This document shows positions 25,521-34,287 of a stretch of 45,734 nucleotides of DNA, one piece after another (the first letter of the stretch is position 1; each line of letters begins with the position of its first letter). This DNA is from Planctomycetota bacterium (lineage in GTDB: Bacteria > Planctomycetota > UBA1135 > GCA-002686595). The stretch is from assembly GCA_016795205.1 (NCBI GenBank), contig JAEUHZ010000057.1:1-45734 (forward strand), in the 5' to 3' direction. The notes under the pieces were generated by a model. That model had not been told where the DNA came from and made no database searches. It saw only the letters and a list, made by a program, of their open reading frames with translations. The translations under genes were made by a program, and so were the position numbers.

Positions 25521-27176
25521 ATGCCGGACAAGATCATCTTCCAGCTCCAGGACGTGCAGAAGAGCTTCGGGCTCAAGGTCGTCCTCAAGGGCATCACCTT
25601 GGCGTTCCTCGAGGGCGCCAAGATCGGCATCATCGGCAACAACGGCGCCGGCAAGTCCACGCTCCTGCGCATCATCGCCGGTGAGGACCGCCAGTTCGAA
25701 GGCACGGCCAAGCCGGTCGGCGAGCTCTCGATCGGCTACCTGTCCCAGGAGCCGCCGCTCAACGAGACGCTCGACGTGCTGGGCAACCTGCGCGAGGCCA
25801 TGGCCCCCCTGCTCGCCATCGAAGCGCGCTTCAACGCGCTCGCCGAGGCCGGGGACATGGGCGAGGAGTACGAGGCGCTCCTCGAGGAGATGAACCACAA
25901 GGAGATCTGGGAGCTCGACAGCCGCCTGGAGCAGGCCGCCAACGCCCTGGGCCTGCCGCCCTTCGACGCCGACGTCACGAAGCTCTCGGGCGGCGAGCGG
26001 CGCCGCGTGGCGCTGTGCAAGCTCTTGCTGCAGCACCCCGACATGCTGCTGCTCGACGAGCCCACGAACCACCTCGACACGGACGCGGTCGAGTGGCTCG
26101 AGGAGCATCTGAAGCAGTACCACGGCACGGTGATCCTGATCACCCACGACCGCTACTTCCTCGACAACGTCGTGGGCTGGATGCTCGAGATCGAGCGCGG
26201 CCTGGCCCGGCCGTACAAGGGCAACTACTCCGAGTACCTGGAGCAGAAGCAGCGCGAGCTCGACACGAAGCGCGGCCAGAGCGAGGCGCGCGAGAAGGTC
26301 ATCGCGCGCGAGCTGGAGTGGATCCGCAAGACCCCCAAGGCACGCAACACGCGCAGCAAGTCCCGGCTGGCACGCTTCAAGGAACTCGTGCAGCAGAAGG
26401 CCGAGGACGCCTTGGATTCGATCGAGCTGCGCATCCCGCCCGGGCCGCGGCTGGGCGACAAGGTCATCGAGCTGTCGCACGTCACGAAGGGCTTCGGCGA
26501 CCGGGTCCTGATCAACGACCTCTCGTTCGAGGTGCCGCCGGGCGGCGTGCTGGGCATCATCGGCCCGAACGGACGCGGCAAGACCACGTTGCTCAAGATG
26601 ATCACGGGCCGCGAGCAGCCCGACGCCGGCACGGTCACGATCGGCTCGACCGTGAAGATGGTCTGGCTGGACCAGTCGCGCACGGTCCTGCACGACGACA
26701 AGTCGGTTTACGACAACATCTGCGAGGGCAACCCGCAGATCCCCTTCGGCAACAAGATGCTGGACGGCCGCGCCTACGTGGCGCGCTTCAACTTCAAGGG
26801 CGAGGACCAGCAGAAGCTCCTGGGCGAGTGCTCGGGCGGGATGCGCAACCGCGTGCTGCTCGCCAAGATGCTCAGGGAGCCGGCCAACGTGCTGCTGCTC
26901 GACGAGCCGACGAACGACCTCGACCTGGAGACGCTGCGCGTGCTCGAGGAGGCCATCCAGGAGTACACCGGCTCGGCGATCGTCGTGACCCACGACCGCT
27001 ACTTCCTGAACCGCGTGGCGACGCACATCCTGTCGTTCGACGACCACGAGGACCGCATCGTGTTCTTCCCCGGCGATTACGAGGAATTCCACGAGTGGCT
27101 GGTCAAGGACCGCCAGAAGCGCGGCGTGGGCGCCAAGTCGAAGGCCGGCAAGTACAAGCAGCTCCTGCGCGCCTGA
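25521..27176 (+). CDS. ettA: ABC-F translation factor EttA (energy-dependent translational throttle)
   Basis: The protein has 551 residues from ATG at 25521, close to the usual length of about 555. Two ABC ATPase domains without membrane helices are present. The first has GNNGAGKST, LSGGERRRVAL and LLLDEPTNHLD. The arm/linker contains the EttA-type ELEWIRKTPKARNTRSKSR. The second has IGPNGRGKTT, a deviant signature CSGGMRNRV, and LLLDEPTNDLD with THDRYFLNR. The extended text around the first Walker A (GAKIGIIGNNGAGKS) and the PPGPRLGDKVIE linker match EttA, which binds the ribosomal E site and couples translation initiation to the ATP/ADP ratio. The NUDIX gene overlaps its stop (TGATG). Confidence 0.92.
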   Translation: MPDKIIFQLQDVQKSFGLKVVLKGITLAFLEGAKIGIIGNNGAGKSTLLRIIAGEDRQFEGTAKPVGELSIGYLSQEPPLNETLDVLGNLREAMAPLLAIEARFNALAEAGDMGEEYEALLEEMNHKEIWELDSRLEQAANALGLPPFDADVTKLSGGERRRVALCKLLLQHPDMLLLDEPTNHLDTDAVEWLEEHLKQYHGTVILITHDRYFLDNVVGWMLEIERGLARPYKGNYSEYLEQKQRELDTKRGQSEAREKVIARELEWIRKTPKARNTRSKSRLARFKELVQQKAEDALDSIELRIPPGPRLGDKVIELSHVTKGFGDRVLINDLSFEVPPGGVLGIIGPNGRGKTTLLKMITGREQPDAGTVTIGSTVKMVWLDQSRTVLHDDKSVYDNICEGNPQIPFGNKMLDGRAYVARFNFKGEDQQKLLGECSGGMRNRVLLAKMLREPANVLLLDEPTNDLDLETLRVLEEAIQEYTGSAIVVTHDRYFLNRVATHILSFDDHEDRIVFFPGDYEEFHEWLVKDRQKRGVGAKSKAGKYKQLLRA

Positions 27177-27808
27177 TGGCGAGCAGCTTCCTGGCGCTGG
27201 AGCAACTGCGCGAGGAGCGCGACACCGCCTTCGCGCGCGAGCTGCTCGCCGGCTGGACACCACCCGACGCGGCCCAAGCGGCCGAGCGCGATCGGATCGT
27301 GGCGTGGATCGACCGCTATCCCCGCGACGCGCACCGTCGCGAGCGCCTGGAAGGACACCTGACCGCCTCGGCGCTGGTCGTGGATCCGTCGCGCGGCGCG
27401 GGGCTGCTCACCCACCACAAGAAGCTCGGGCGCTGGCTCCAGCTCGGTGGGCACTGCGATGGCGACGCGAACCTGGCGCGCGCCGCGCTGCGCGAGGCGC
27501 TCGAGGAGAGCGGCATCGCGGGACTCGTCGTGGATCCCGTGCCGCTCGACGTCGACGTGCACGCCATTCCCGCGCGCGGGACGGAGCCGGAGCACTGGCA
27601 CCTCGACACGCGCTTCCTGGTCCTGGCCGCTCCCGGCGCGCGCGAGACCGCCGGCCTGGAATCCCTGGCGCTGGGCTGGTTCCGCGCGGACGAGCTCGAG
27701 CGCGTCCCGACCGACGAGTCCGTTCGCCGGCTGTTCCGGCGCGTGTTCGGGGACGCCGCGGGCGGGGGCCGCCTCTGGGCTGGAACCAGCTTGGTGCGAC
27801 CGGTATAA
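27176..27808 (+). CDS. NUDIX hydrolase
   Basis: ATG at 27176 shares its A with the ettA stop TGA (TGATG), giving 210 residues and probable translational coupling. After about 60 helical residues, the NUDIX fold begins with HLTASALVVD. The NUDIX box lies in GGHCDGDANLARAALREALEESGI. The REALEESGI half, with the metal-binding Glu pair, matches the consensus, but the Glu expected seven residues after the first Gly is Ala. This GHCDGD variant is shared by a group of bacterial NUDIX proteins whose substrate is not established. It should hydrolyse a nucleoside-diphosphate-linked compound in the cytoplasm. Confidence 0.87.
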   Translation: MASSFLALEQLREERDTAFARELLAGWTPPDAAQAAERDRIVAWIDRYPRDAHRRERLEGHLTASALVVDPSRGAGLLTHHKKLGRWLQLGGHCDGDANLARAALREALEESGIAGLVVDPVPLDVDVHAIPARGTEPEHWHLDTRFLVLAAPGARETAGLESLALGWFRADELERVPTDESVRRLFRRVFGDAAGGGRLWAGTSLVRPV

Positions 27809-27928
27809 CCCTGCGCTCATTCCCAGGGGAAGCCCTGGACGGCAGGGAGACAGGCGCGGCTCGTGGCCGCGCTGGCTCACTCCGACGAACCCTCACGCTC
27901 GATCCCCCCGCGGGAGAAATCCAAGAAC

Positions 27929-28183
27929 ATGAAGAAGCTCCTCCTCGGCTGCACGCTGGCGCTCGGTCTGACCACCACGAGCTGCCTCGGCCCGAACAAC
28001 GCCTGGGAAAACCTGCACCAGTGGAACCGGACGGTCACCGACTCGAAGTGGGGCAACGAGGCCATTTTCCTCGGCCTCACGATCATCCCGGTCTACGCCC
28101 TGTTCTATTGGGGTGACATCATCATCTTCAACTCGATCGAGTTCTGGGGCGGCACGAACCCGATCGACCCGGCGACGAAGTGA
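27929..28183 (+). CDS. DUF3332-family small lipoprotein/membrane protein
   Basis: ATG at 27929 (MKKLLLG), preceded by GGGAG, gives 84 residues; an earlier in-frame ATG at 27863 would bury the signal sequence. The lipobox-like TTSC puts a lipidated Cys at residue 19. The DUF3332 pattern follows closely: CLGPNNAWENLHQWN, then DSKWGNEAIFL, then a hydrophobic IIPVYALFYWGDIIIFNSIEFW, which is probably a membrane segment, and GTNPID. No function is known for the family. A hairpin lies 33 bp downstream. Confidence 0.85.
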   Translation: MKKLLLGCTLALGLTTTSCLGPNNAWENLHQWNRTVTDSKWGNEAIFLGLTIIPVYALFYWGDIIIFNSIEFWGGTNPIDPATK

Positions 28184-28215
28184 CCCCGGCCGGACCCGCA
28201 CGGGTCCAGGCTCTC

Positions 28216-28248
28216 GCAGCCCCGTGGCGCCTCGCGCCGCGGGGCTGC
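28216..28248 (+). terminator. Hairpin downstream of the DUF3332 gene
   Basis: The 15-nt arms, GCAGCCCCGTGGCGC and GCGCCGCGGGGCTGC, pair with one G:U around a CTC loop. It lies 33 bp after the stop. No T-run follows. It is the best terminator candidate for the ettA-NUDIX-DUF3332 group. Confidence 0.6.
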
Positions 28249-28565
28249 GGCGTTCCTGCGCCAGGGGCCTGCCAGCGCAGGCCAGCGCCGAGGGCCCATC
28301 GTGGACCCCGAACACGTCTGCAGAGTTCGCCGCGGGCCGGGCGCAGCCCGGATTTCGATCGCGCGAGCGCTCCACCGCGGGCTTCGCTCGCCGGGACGCC
28401 CGCGGTGAGCAGGCGCGACCGGGACGCGCCGCCCGCCGCCGGATCGAGCGAGGCAGAAAACCGGTCCCCCGCGGGATACGCACTTGGCACCATGGCCGAC
28501 GAGCGGCCAGCCTTCCACTCTGAACCCGCTCCCGGAGTTGCCCTCCCCCCCCCGCAGAGTCCTCC
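28249..28565. other. Non-coding stretch with C9 tract before the outer-membrane barrel gene
   Basis: No convincing gene is seen in these 317 bp on either strand; the open frames are Arg/Pro-rich and unlike proteins. The stretch contains an 8-bp inverted repeat, CCGCGGGC/GCCCGCGG, near 28374-28404. A run of nine C (28545-28553) ends 12 nt before the barrel gene start, within the presumed leader. The promoter of that gene should lie here, but none is obvious. Confidence 0.5.
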
Positions 28566-29396
28566 ATGCGCCTCCCCCAAGCCCTCCTCCTGGGACTCCT
28601 CTCGTGCACGCTCGCCGCACCCGCCGCGGCTCAGGCTTCGGACCCAGCGCCCGAGCTGCCGTGGAAGCAAGGTGGCGTCTACCTGGGCGGGTTCCTCACG
28701 CGCTACGACAGCACGGTCCGGCTGGGCGCCGACGCAGCCGGCCTGGCGCTCGAGGTCAACCTCGAGGACGCCTTTGGCTTGGACTCCTCGTCACAGGACC
28801 TGCGCTTCGGAGCCTTCTGGCGCTTCGGCGAGTCGCAGCGCCACGAGGTCACGATCGACTACCTGCGCTCGAGCCGTTCGGCCTCGAAGACGCTGCAGGA
28901 AGACATCACGATCGGCGACACGACTTACCCCGCGGGCACCGGGGTCTCCGTGGACAGCACGCTGAGCATCATCCGCGCCTCGTACTCCTACTCCTTCGTG
29001 CTCGACGATCGGATCGACCTGGCGGCCTCGTTCGGCCTGTACACGATGCCCTTCAGCTTCGAGTTCGCGGGGGTCTCGAACACCGAGAACGAGGACTTCA
29101 CGGCGCCCCTGCCGGTCTTCGGCCTGCACGCCGACTACGCCATCACGCCGGACCTGTTCCTGCGCCAGCGGATCGACCTCTTCTACCTCGAGTACGGCGA
29201 CTTCCGCGGCGGACTGGCGGACATCTACCTGGGCCTGGAGTGGTTCCCCTGGGAGCACGTCGGCATCGGCCTGGGCTTCGAGAACTTCCGGCTCGGGATC
29301 GAGGCCGAGAACGACTCCTACCCGGGGATGAGCCTGAACGGCAACGTGAAGTACCAGCAGACCGGGCTCTTCGGCTACCTGACCTACGCCTTCTGA
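28566..29396 (+). CDS. Outer-membrane beta-barrel protein
   Basis: The protein has 276 residues. A signal peptide ends at AAPAAAQA (about residue 24). The rest alternates amphipathic strands rich in Tyr, Phe and Gly, such as GGVYLGGFLTRYDS, DLRFGAFWRFGES and HVGIGLGFENFRLG. It ends in TYAF with a terminal Phe, the assembly signal for BamA. About eight to ten strands are likely. No porin or enzyme family was recognised. A C9 tract lies just upstream of the start codon. Confidence 0.8.
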   Translation: MRLPQALLLGLLSCTLAAPAAAQASDPAPELPWKQGGVYLGGFLTRYDSTVRLGADAAGLALEVNLEDAFGLDSSSQDLRFGAFWRFGESQRHEVTIDYLRSSRSASKTLQEDITIGDTTYPAGTGVSVDSTLSIIRASYSYSFVLDDRIDLAASFGLYTMPFSFEFAGVSNTENEDFTAPLPVFGLHADYAITPDLFLRQRIDLFYLEYGDFRGGLADIYLGLEWFPWEHVGIGLGFENFRLGIEAENDSYPGMSLNGNVKYQQTGLFGYLTYAF

Positions 29397-29492
29397 CGCC
29401 AGCCACTGCGCGCCCTGCGCGGCTCGCCCGCCGGCGCGACGGTACGCTGCGCGGCGTCCACACCAGTCCCTAGCCAACCGCAAGCACTGAAC

Positions 29493-30143
29493 ATGACGCT
29501 CTCGCCGTGGATCGCTCCCCTGCTCGTCCTGACCTGGTTGCCGCTCGCCTGCAAGTCGACCGAGGGCCACGACCGCGCCGAGGCGACTGCGCTGCGCGTC
29601 GAGTCCGTGGGCGGCGCGGCCGGCCAGACCCAGTTGCGTCTCGACGAATCGCTGGCTGCGCTCGAGCAGATCGTCGCGACCGCGAAGCAGGACCCCAAGC
29701 CCGCGTTCCAGTCGTTCACGAAAGCCCTCGGCTCGTTCCAGAAGGAACTCGCGAACCTCGCCAGCGAACGCGCCGCGCTCCAGAAGGAGAGTCAGGCTTG
29801 GTTCGACGAGTTCGCCAAGCAAAACGCCACGATCCAGGATCCCGCGCTGCGCACCAAGGGCGAGAAGCGGCTGGCTGACCTGCGCGGGTCGACCACCGAG
29901 ACCAGCAGCCGCTTCACGAAGTTCATCGAGCAGGCGCGCGGCTTCGAGTCGCGCCTGGGAGACCTGCGCAAGTTCCTGGGCAACGACCTGACGCCGGCCG
30001 GCATCGAAGCGGTGTCGAGCCGCATCAAGAGCACCGCCAAGGAAGGCCGCGAGCTGGCCGCCGAGTTGGGCGAGCTCTCGAAGAAGTCCGCTGCGCTCGC
30101 CGAGCCGCTGCGCGCGGCGCGCCAGCCCGCCCCGGCCCAGTGA
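29493..30143 (+). CDS. DUF2959-like coiled-coil lipoprotein
   Basis: The protein has 216 residues. The N-terminus ends in the lipobox PLAC (Cys20). The remainder is almost wholly helical, with heptad-like coiled-coil segments (ASERAALQKES, ALRTKGEKRLADLRGS and EGRELAAELGELSKKSAAL). The layout, including a final SLQ-like region replaced here by IEAVSSRIKS, resembles DUF2959 proteins, whose function is unknown. It is likely periplasmic and anchored to the outer membrane. It lies 96 bp after the barrel gene, in the same direction. Confidence 0.7.
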   Translation: MTLSPWIAPLLVLTWLPLACKSTEGHDRAEATALRVESVGGAAGQTQLRLDESLAALEQIVATAKQDPKPAFQSFTKALGSFQKELANLASERAALQKESQAWFDEFAKQNATIQDPALRTKGEKRLADLRGSTTETSSRFTKFIEQARGFESRLGDLRKFLGNDLTPAGIEAVSSRIKSTAKEGRELAAELGELSKKSAALAEPLRAARQPAPAQ

Positions 30144-30150
30144 GCGCCAC

Positions 30151-30226
30151 GGGATCTGCTGCGGCGGATCCCGGCGCACGGGAAGGCGCGAGGCCCCGCG
30201 ACGCGCTTCGCGCCGCCGGGGCTCGC
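30151..30226. terminator. Two hairpins between converging genes
   Basis: GGGATC/GATCCC pairs across 30151-30172 with an inner GC/GC step. A longer stem, GCGAG(G)CCCCG to CGGGGCTCGC with an inner GCGC-TTC-GCGC, spans 30188-30226. Their place between converging genes suggests bidirectional termination. No T-tract is present. Confidence 0.5.
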
Positions 30227-30251
30227 GGCTCCCAGCGTCGAGCTGGCACCG

Positions 30252-30836
30252 CTACACGCGGGGCGGGGGCACGACGATGCCGCGCGGGTCGGCCGGGTCC
30301 GGAGCCGACCGCGCGAGCCCGCCCTGGATCTCGCCGGGCTCGGAGGGACGCGCCGGCGGCGTCCCGCGCGCGTTGCGCGGCTTCGCGGCGGCCTTGTCGC
30401 TGCACTCGATCACGGAGAGGTCCCAGACGTCCCGGGCCTCATCGCGCAGGCCCGGGACCACCAGCCGGAACGGCCCGCCGAGTTCCGTGGCCAGCGGCCG
30501 GCCATCGCGGGCGTAGGCCACGATCGCCAAGGGCTCGATCTCGCGCCGCCAGAGCGTCGCGACGAAGCCGTTGCGGCCCTTCACGTTGACCAGGATCGCC
30601 TCGGGGTGCGCGCCAGCGTGGGCGAGCAGGGCCTGGAGGCGCACTCCGCGGATCGGCGGTCCGCCGACCTTGGCGACGGCCGCGTAGGCACCGACGTTGG
30701 GCACTTGCTGGGCCGCCGGCAGCGCGGCGAGGTCGTCGAACGTCAGCCCGAACGAGGGCAGGTCGACGATCCCGCCGATGGCCAGCATCTCGGGGCGCGC
30801 TTCGACGTGACGGAATGGTTTCGAGAGCCAGAACAT
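30252..30836 (-). CDS. Molybdopterin-oxidoreductase-fold (SUOX-like) protein, copy B
   Basis: The protein has 194 residues, starting 2 bp after the stop of its paralogue. The SUOX-fold domain (PF00174-like) shows GIVDLPSFGLTFDDLAAL, VRLQALLAHAGA, NVKGRNGFVATL, AYARDGRPLA and the hallmark GGPFRLVVPG. True sulfite-oxidase-type enzymes use a Cys in the first part of the domain to bind molybdenum. Here that region reads ALPAAQQVPNVG, and the only Cys (in VIEC) is near the end. There is also no dimerisation domain, Tat signal or haem domain. The C-terminal 45 residues are Pro-rich. It may be a cofactor-free relative or may bind a different ligand. Confidence 0.7.
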   Translation of the reverse strand: MFWLSKPFRHVEARPEMLAIGGIVDLPSFGLTFDDLAALPAAQQVPNVGAYAAVAKVGGPPIRGVRLQALLAHAGAHPEAILVNVKGRNGFVATLWRREIEPLAIVAYARDGRPLATELGGPFRLVVPGLRDEARDVWDLSVIECSDKAAAKPRNARGTPPARPSEPGEIQGGLARSAPDPADPRGIVVPPPRV

Positions 30837-30838
30837 GG

Positions 30839-31297
30839 TCAGGGTTTCGACTTCTTGTGGAGCGCCGCGTGCGCGGCATCGTCCGTGGGCCGCGTGTCGC
30901 GCCCGGGGACGTCGGCCAGCTCGAGCCGCGCGAGCTGCTTGACGTGGACGCACTCGTCGGGATGGCCCGGGACGAGCAGCCGGAAGGGCCCGCCCTGTGC
31001 GGGCGGGAGCGGAGCGCCCCCGAGCTCGTAGACGACGAGCGCGCCGGCGAGTTCCTCGAGCGGCACGGAGACGGCGAAGCTCGGGTCACGGGAGGCGACG
31101 TGGGCGTGACGCCCGCCCGCTCCGGCGCCGATGCGCTCGAGGAGCGCCGCGAGGCGCACGGCGCGCCCGCGCCGGCCCGGCACGAGCGCGCCGACGTCCG
31201 GCACCTGCTCGGAGGCCGGCAGCGCCTGGAGGTCGGCGTGCCGCAGCGCGAGCGGGGTGGCGTCCGGGCGCGCGCGGATCTCGAGGACGTCGGACAT
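30839..31297 (-). CDS. Molybdopterin-oxidoreductase-fold (SUOX-like) protein, copy A
   Basis: The protein has 152 residues from ATG at 31297. It is clearly paralogous to the next gene: ALPASEQVPDVG here against ALPAAQQVPNVG there, with a shared GGPFRL(L/V)VPG and a closing vK/vW segment (HVKQLARLEL). It ends with a basic tail. The Cys that would hold molybdenum is again absent from the expected place; the one Cys is in PDECVHV. No signal peptide is seen, so it is probably cytoplasmic. It is divergent from the SRPBCC gene across 69 bp. Confidence 0.7.
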   Translation of the reverse strand: MSDVLEIRARPDATPLALRHADLQALPASEQVPDVGALVPGRRGRAVRLAALLERIGAGAGGRHAHVASRDPSFAVSVPLEELAGALVVYELGGAPLPPAQGGPFRLLVPGHPDECVHVKQLARLELADVPGRDTRPTDDAAHAALHKKSKP

Positions 31298-31315
31298 GGG
31301 CGGGTCTGGCCGCGC

Positions 31316-31343
31316 TTGAGGCGCGTGGCGGGCCCGGTAGGCT
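31316..31343 (+). promoter_or_regulatory. Putative sigma70-type promoter of the SRPBCC gene
   Basis: TTGAGG (31316-31321) and TAGGCT (31338-31343) are separated by 16 bp, with ATG 23 nt further on at 31367. It is the best -35/-10 pair seen by eye in the window. It sits in the 69-bp gap shared with the divergent SUOX-like pair. Confidence 0.5.
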
Positions 31344-31366
31344 ATCCGCAGCGCCCGCCCGCCTCC

Positions 31367-31900
31367 ATGACCCGCCTCCTCCGCCTCCTGGTCCTCGGCA
31401 CGGGCCTGCTCGTGGTCGTCGCGGTGGTGGTCGGGCTGTTCATGCCCCGGAGCTGGTCGGTCGAGTGCACGCGGGTGCTGCGCGCCCCCCAGGAGCGGGT
31501 CCAGGCCGAGCTCCTGGATTTGCGCAACTGGGAGCATTGGACGCCCTGGTCCAGGACGCGCGACGAGACCCTCGTCGTGACCTTCGACGGACCGGCGACC
31601 GGCGTGGGATCGCGGATGAGCTGGGAGGGCCAGCGCCTGGGCTTCGGCTCCCTGACCTTGACCGCCGCCCATGCTGGCGTCGAGTACGAGATCGCGTTCC
31701 GGGGCGTGGACCAGCGGACGCGCGGCGCGCTGGCGTTGGCACCCGATCCGGCCGGCGTGCGCATCACCTGGCGCGACGGCGGCGAGCTGGGCTGGAACCC
31801 GATCATGCGCCTCTTCGCGCCCCTCTTCGAAGCCAAGCTCGCGCAGGACTTCGGCGCCGGCCTGGGCCGCTTGGCCCTGCGCGTCGAGGCCGCGCACTGA
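31367..31900 (+). CDS. Membrane-anchored SRPBCC (START-like) family protein
   Basis: ATG at 31367 gives 177 residues; the frame is open upstream only as antisense to the SUOX-like pair. An N-terminal membrane helix (about 5-27) is followed by a polyketide-cyclase/SRPBCC domain. Evidence is the ECTRVLRAPQERVQAELLDLRNWEHWTPWS opening helix-grip pattern, in which the WxxWxPW block is typical, and the final long helix NPIMRLFAPLFEAKLAQDF. The fold binds hydrophobic ligands; the ligand is unknown. Confidence 0.82.
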   Translation: MTRLLRLLVLGTGLLVVVAVVVGLFMPRSWSVECTRVLRAPQERVQAELLDLRNWEHWTPWSRTRDETLVVTFDGPATGVGSRMSWEGQRLGFGSLTLTAAHAGVEYEIAFRGVDQRTRGALALAPDPAGVRITWRDGGELGWNPIMRLFAPLFEAKLAQDFGAGLGRLALRVEAAH

Positions 31901-32140
31901 CGCAGGCCCCCCCTCCCGACCGCGCGGGGAACCCCAACCGAGGCGGCGCGCGCCGCGACAGCCTCGTGCCCGATGCCGCGCGCGCCCGATGGGTGGACGG
32001 CGGGCCGTGCGCCCGAGTACCTTCCGCCGCTTCGATCGCCGCCCGCGCGCGCCGCGGACGGCCGGCCCTCCCGCGCCGGAGCGGCCGCCACGACCCCGAA
32101 CGTCCGGCCCCGCGCGGGCCCGAGCCCGACCCCAGAACCC
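31901..32140. other. Non-coding gap before trigger factor
   Basis: These 240 bp hold no convincing gene. A C7 run occurs near 31907, and GAGTACCTT near 32015 could contain a -10-like element. The trigger factor frame is open upstream to 31973, but the extra residues are Arg/Pro/Ala-rich. Confidence 0.4.
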
Positions 32141-33427
32141 GTGCAAGTCACCGTCGAACGCCTCGGCCCCTGCCAGGCCCGCATCCAGTTCACCGTCCCG
32201 AGCGCCGAGTTCCAGGACACGTACAAGCGCGGGCTCCAGAACGTGGCGTCCAACGCGAACATGAAGGGCTTCCGGCCCGGCAAGGTGCCGCTGCAGGTCG
32301 TCGAGAAGCAGTTCGGGACCCAGCTCAGGAACGACGCGGTCGAGCACTTCGTGCGCCAGGCGTACGACCAGGCGGTCAAGGAGCAGGGGCTCAAGATCGT
32401 CGGGTTCCAGCGCGTGAACCTGGACGAGGTCAAGATCGAGGACGGCCGCGACTGGGACTGCGGCTTCGAGGTCAGCCTGCGACCCGAGATCGAGCTCACG
32501 GACTACAAGGGCGTGGCCGTCGAGAGCGAGCTCGAGCCCGTCATGGAGCCCGAGGTCGACGACGCGATCGTGAACCTCAAGGCCCAGCAGAGCCGCCCCG
32601 AGCCGGCTGGCGACGCTGGTCTGCCCGCCGACGGAATGGCGGTCTGCAAGGTGCAGTGGATGGACGGCGAGCGCGTGGTGTTGGAGCGCGACAACCTGCG
32701 CCTGTCGCCCAAGACGCCGACCCCGGGCATCGAGGCCGCCGCGTTCGAGCAGGGCTTGGCCGGCGCGCGGGACGGCGAGACCCGCGCGATCGCGATGACG
32801 TTCCCGCCCGACTTCCCCGAGGAAGCGCTGCGCGGCAAGCCCGGCACGACCTCGATCGAGGTCAAGCAGGCCTACCGGCTGATCCCCCCGACCGACGAGG
32901 AGATCCGCCGCATGCTCAACGTGGCCGACGAGGCCGCCTTGCGCGCCTTCGTCCGCGAGCGGCTCTCGGAGGCCAAGCAGCAGCAGGAGGACCAGCGCAT
33001 CGAGTCCAAGATCCTGGAGGGCCTCCTGGCGCGGCACACGATCGAGCTGCCCAAGATGATGCTCGACGAGCAGACCCGCGTGCGCCTGGAGTCCGCCGGG
33101 CGCGAGCTGCAGCAGCAGGGCGTCTCCGAGGACAAGATCCGGGAGACGCTCGAGACCCAGCGCCCGGCGGCCGAGGAAGCCGCGGCCAAGGGCCTGCGGG
33201 CGCTGTTCCTGGTCCAGGCCATCGGCGAGCGCGAGCAACTGCTCGTCAAGCGCGAGGACATGGAGGCGGAGCTCCAGCAGATCGCCGCCCGCAACCGCGC
33301 CCAGCTCGAGGAGGTCCGCGAGTACTACACGAAGAACAAGCTCTTCGACCAGATGGCCGTCGAGCTCCTGGAGCGCAAGGTGCGCCGCTTCCTGCGCGAA
33401 AACGCCCGGGTCACGACGCCGGCCTGA
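32141..33427 (+). CDS. tig: Trigger factor (ribosome-associated chaperone)
   Basis: The GTG at 32141 is chosen because it places QVTVERLGP at the N-terminus, as in known trigger factors (E. coli begins MQVSVE), and gives 428 residues. The ribosome-binding signature GFRPGKVP is present in the N-terminal domain. The PPIase-like middle (about 150-245) is degenerate in places ([11 protein letters not shown], then [14 protein letters not shown]). The helical C-terminal chaperone arms contain the [15 protein letters not shown] and [12 protein letters not shown] segments. It binds nascent chains at the exit tunnel. It is followed by clpP and clpX, the conserved bacterial order. Confidence 0.94.
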   Translation: MQVTVERLGPCQARIQFTVPSAEFQDTYKRGLQNVASNANMKGFRPGKVPLQVVEKQFGTQLRNDAVEHFVRQAYDQAVKEQGLKIVGFQRVNLDEVKIEDGRDWDCGFEVSLRPEIELTDYKGVAVESELEPVMEPEVDDAIVNLKAQQSRPEPAGDAGLPADGMAVCKVQWMDGERVVLERDNLRLSPKTPTPGIEAAAFEQGLAGARDGETRAIAMTFPPDFPEEALRGKPGTTSIEVKQAYRLIPPTDEEIRRMLNVADEAALRAFVRERLSEAKQQQEDQRIESKILEGLLARHTIELPKMMLDEQTRVRLESAGRELQQQGVSEDKIRETLETQRPAAEEAAAKGLRALFLVQAIGEREQLLVKREDMEAELQQIAARNRAQLEEVREYYTKNKLFDQMAVELLERKVRRFLRENARVTTPA

Positions 33428-33534
33428 GCCCCCCGCCCCCGCGGCCCCGGGTGCGCGCTTGAGATCGGCGGGCGGAAGTCCGATGGTCTCCTGCGCGGCC
33501 GAGAGCCGGAAGAAAACGCCCGAGTCCCCACGCG

Positions 33535-34161
33535 ATGAAGCCCATGACGGAGACCTCCGCCTACTATCCGATCCCGACGGTCATCGAGAAGACCGGCCGG
33601 GGCGAGCGCGTCTACGACATCTACTCGCGCCTGCTCGAGGACCGGATCGTGTTCATCGGCACGCAGATCGACGATCAGGTGGCCAACGCCGTCATGGCGC
33701 AGCTCCTGTTCCTCGACAAGACGGGCCGGAACCAGGACATCAAGATGTACATCAACTCGCCGGGCGGCAGCGTCACGGCGGGGTTGGCGATCTACGACAC
33801 GATGCAGCTCATCGAGCCGCAGATCCAGACGTACTGCCTGGGGCAGGCGGCCTCGATGGGCGCCGTGCTCCTGTGCGGCGGCGCGCCGGGCAAGCGCTTC
33901 GCGCTGCCCCACAGCCGCGTCATGATCCACCAGCCGTGGGGCGGCGCGCAGGGCACCGCCATGGACATGGAGATCCAGGTCAAGGAGATCCTCAAGATGC
34001 GCCAGGCGCTCGAGGAGATCATGGCCCGCCACGCGGGGCGCTCCGTGAAGGAGGTCTCGAAGGCCTGCGAGCGCGACAACTTCATGTCGCCCCAGGAAGC
34101 CAAGTCCTTCGGCCTGATCGACCAGATCATCGCCAAGGAGCCCGAGGCCCCCAAGGCCTGA
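33535..34161 (+). CDS. clpP: ATP-dependent Clp protease proteolytic subunit
   Basis: The protein has 208 residues from ATG at 33535; an ATG three codons later (33544) is also possible. The catalytic triad is visible: Ser107 in [11 protein letters not shown], His132 in [10 protein letters not shown] and Asp181 in [28 protein letters not shown] precedes the active site. It forms a tetradecameric chamber that receives substrates from ClpX. It lies 107 bp after tig; TTGAGA at 33459-33464 could be a -35, but no matching -10 is clear. Confidence 0.96.
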   Translation: MKPMTETSAYYPIPTVIEKTGRGERVYDIYSRLLEDRIVFIGTQIDDQVANAVMAQLLFLDKTGRNQDIKMYINSPGGSVTAGLAIYDTMQLIEPQIQTYCLGQAASMGAVLLCGGAPGKRFALPHSRVMIHQPWGGAQGTAMDMEIQVKEILKMRQALEEIMARHAGRSVKEVSKACERDNFMSPQEAKSFGLIDQIIAKEPEAPKA

Positions 34162-34203
34162 GCGTTGCAGCGGCGAGGCGCTCGCGCCCGCTGTTCGAGG
34201 CCT

Positions 34204-34220
34204 GGCCGGCGCGGCCGGCC
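34204..34220 (+). terminator. Perfect GC hairpin between clpP and clpX
   Basis: GGCCGGC-GCG-GCCGGCC forms a 7-bp stem with a 3-nt loop, 43 bp after the clpP stop. It may attenuate read-through into clpX. No T-run is present. Confidence 0.35.
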
Positions 34221-34287
34221 GGACGCCGCGCCGCGCGTCGGCCGGCGAGCAGCCGGCCCGCGCGCAGCGTCCGCGGCCCCCGTCCCG

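Noticed and set aside
25407..27263. Upstream extension of the TPR-CHAT frame across ettA
   Set aside because: The extension is antisense to ettA. ATG at 25406 has a GGAGG site and starts a signal peptide.
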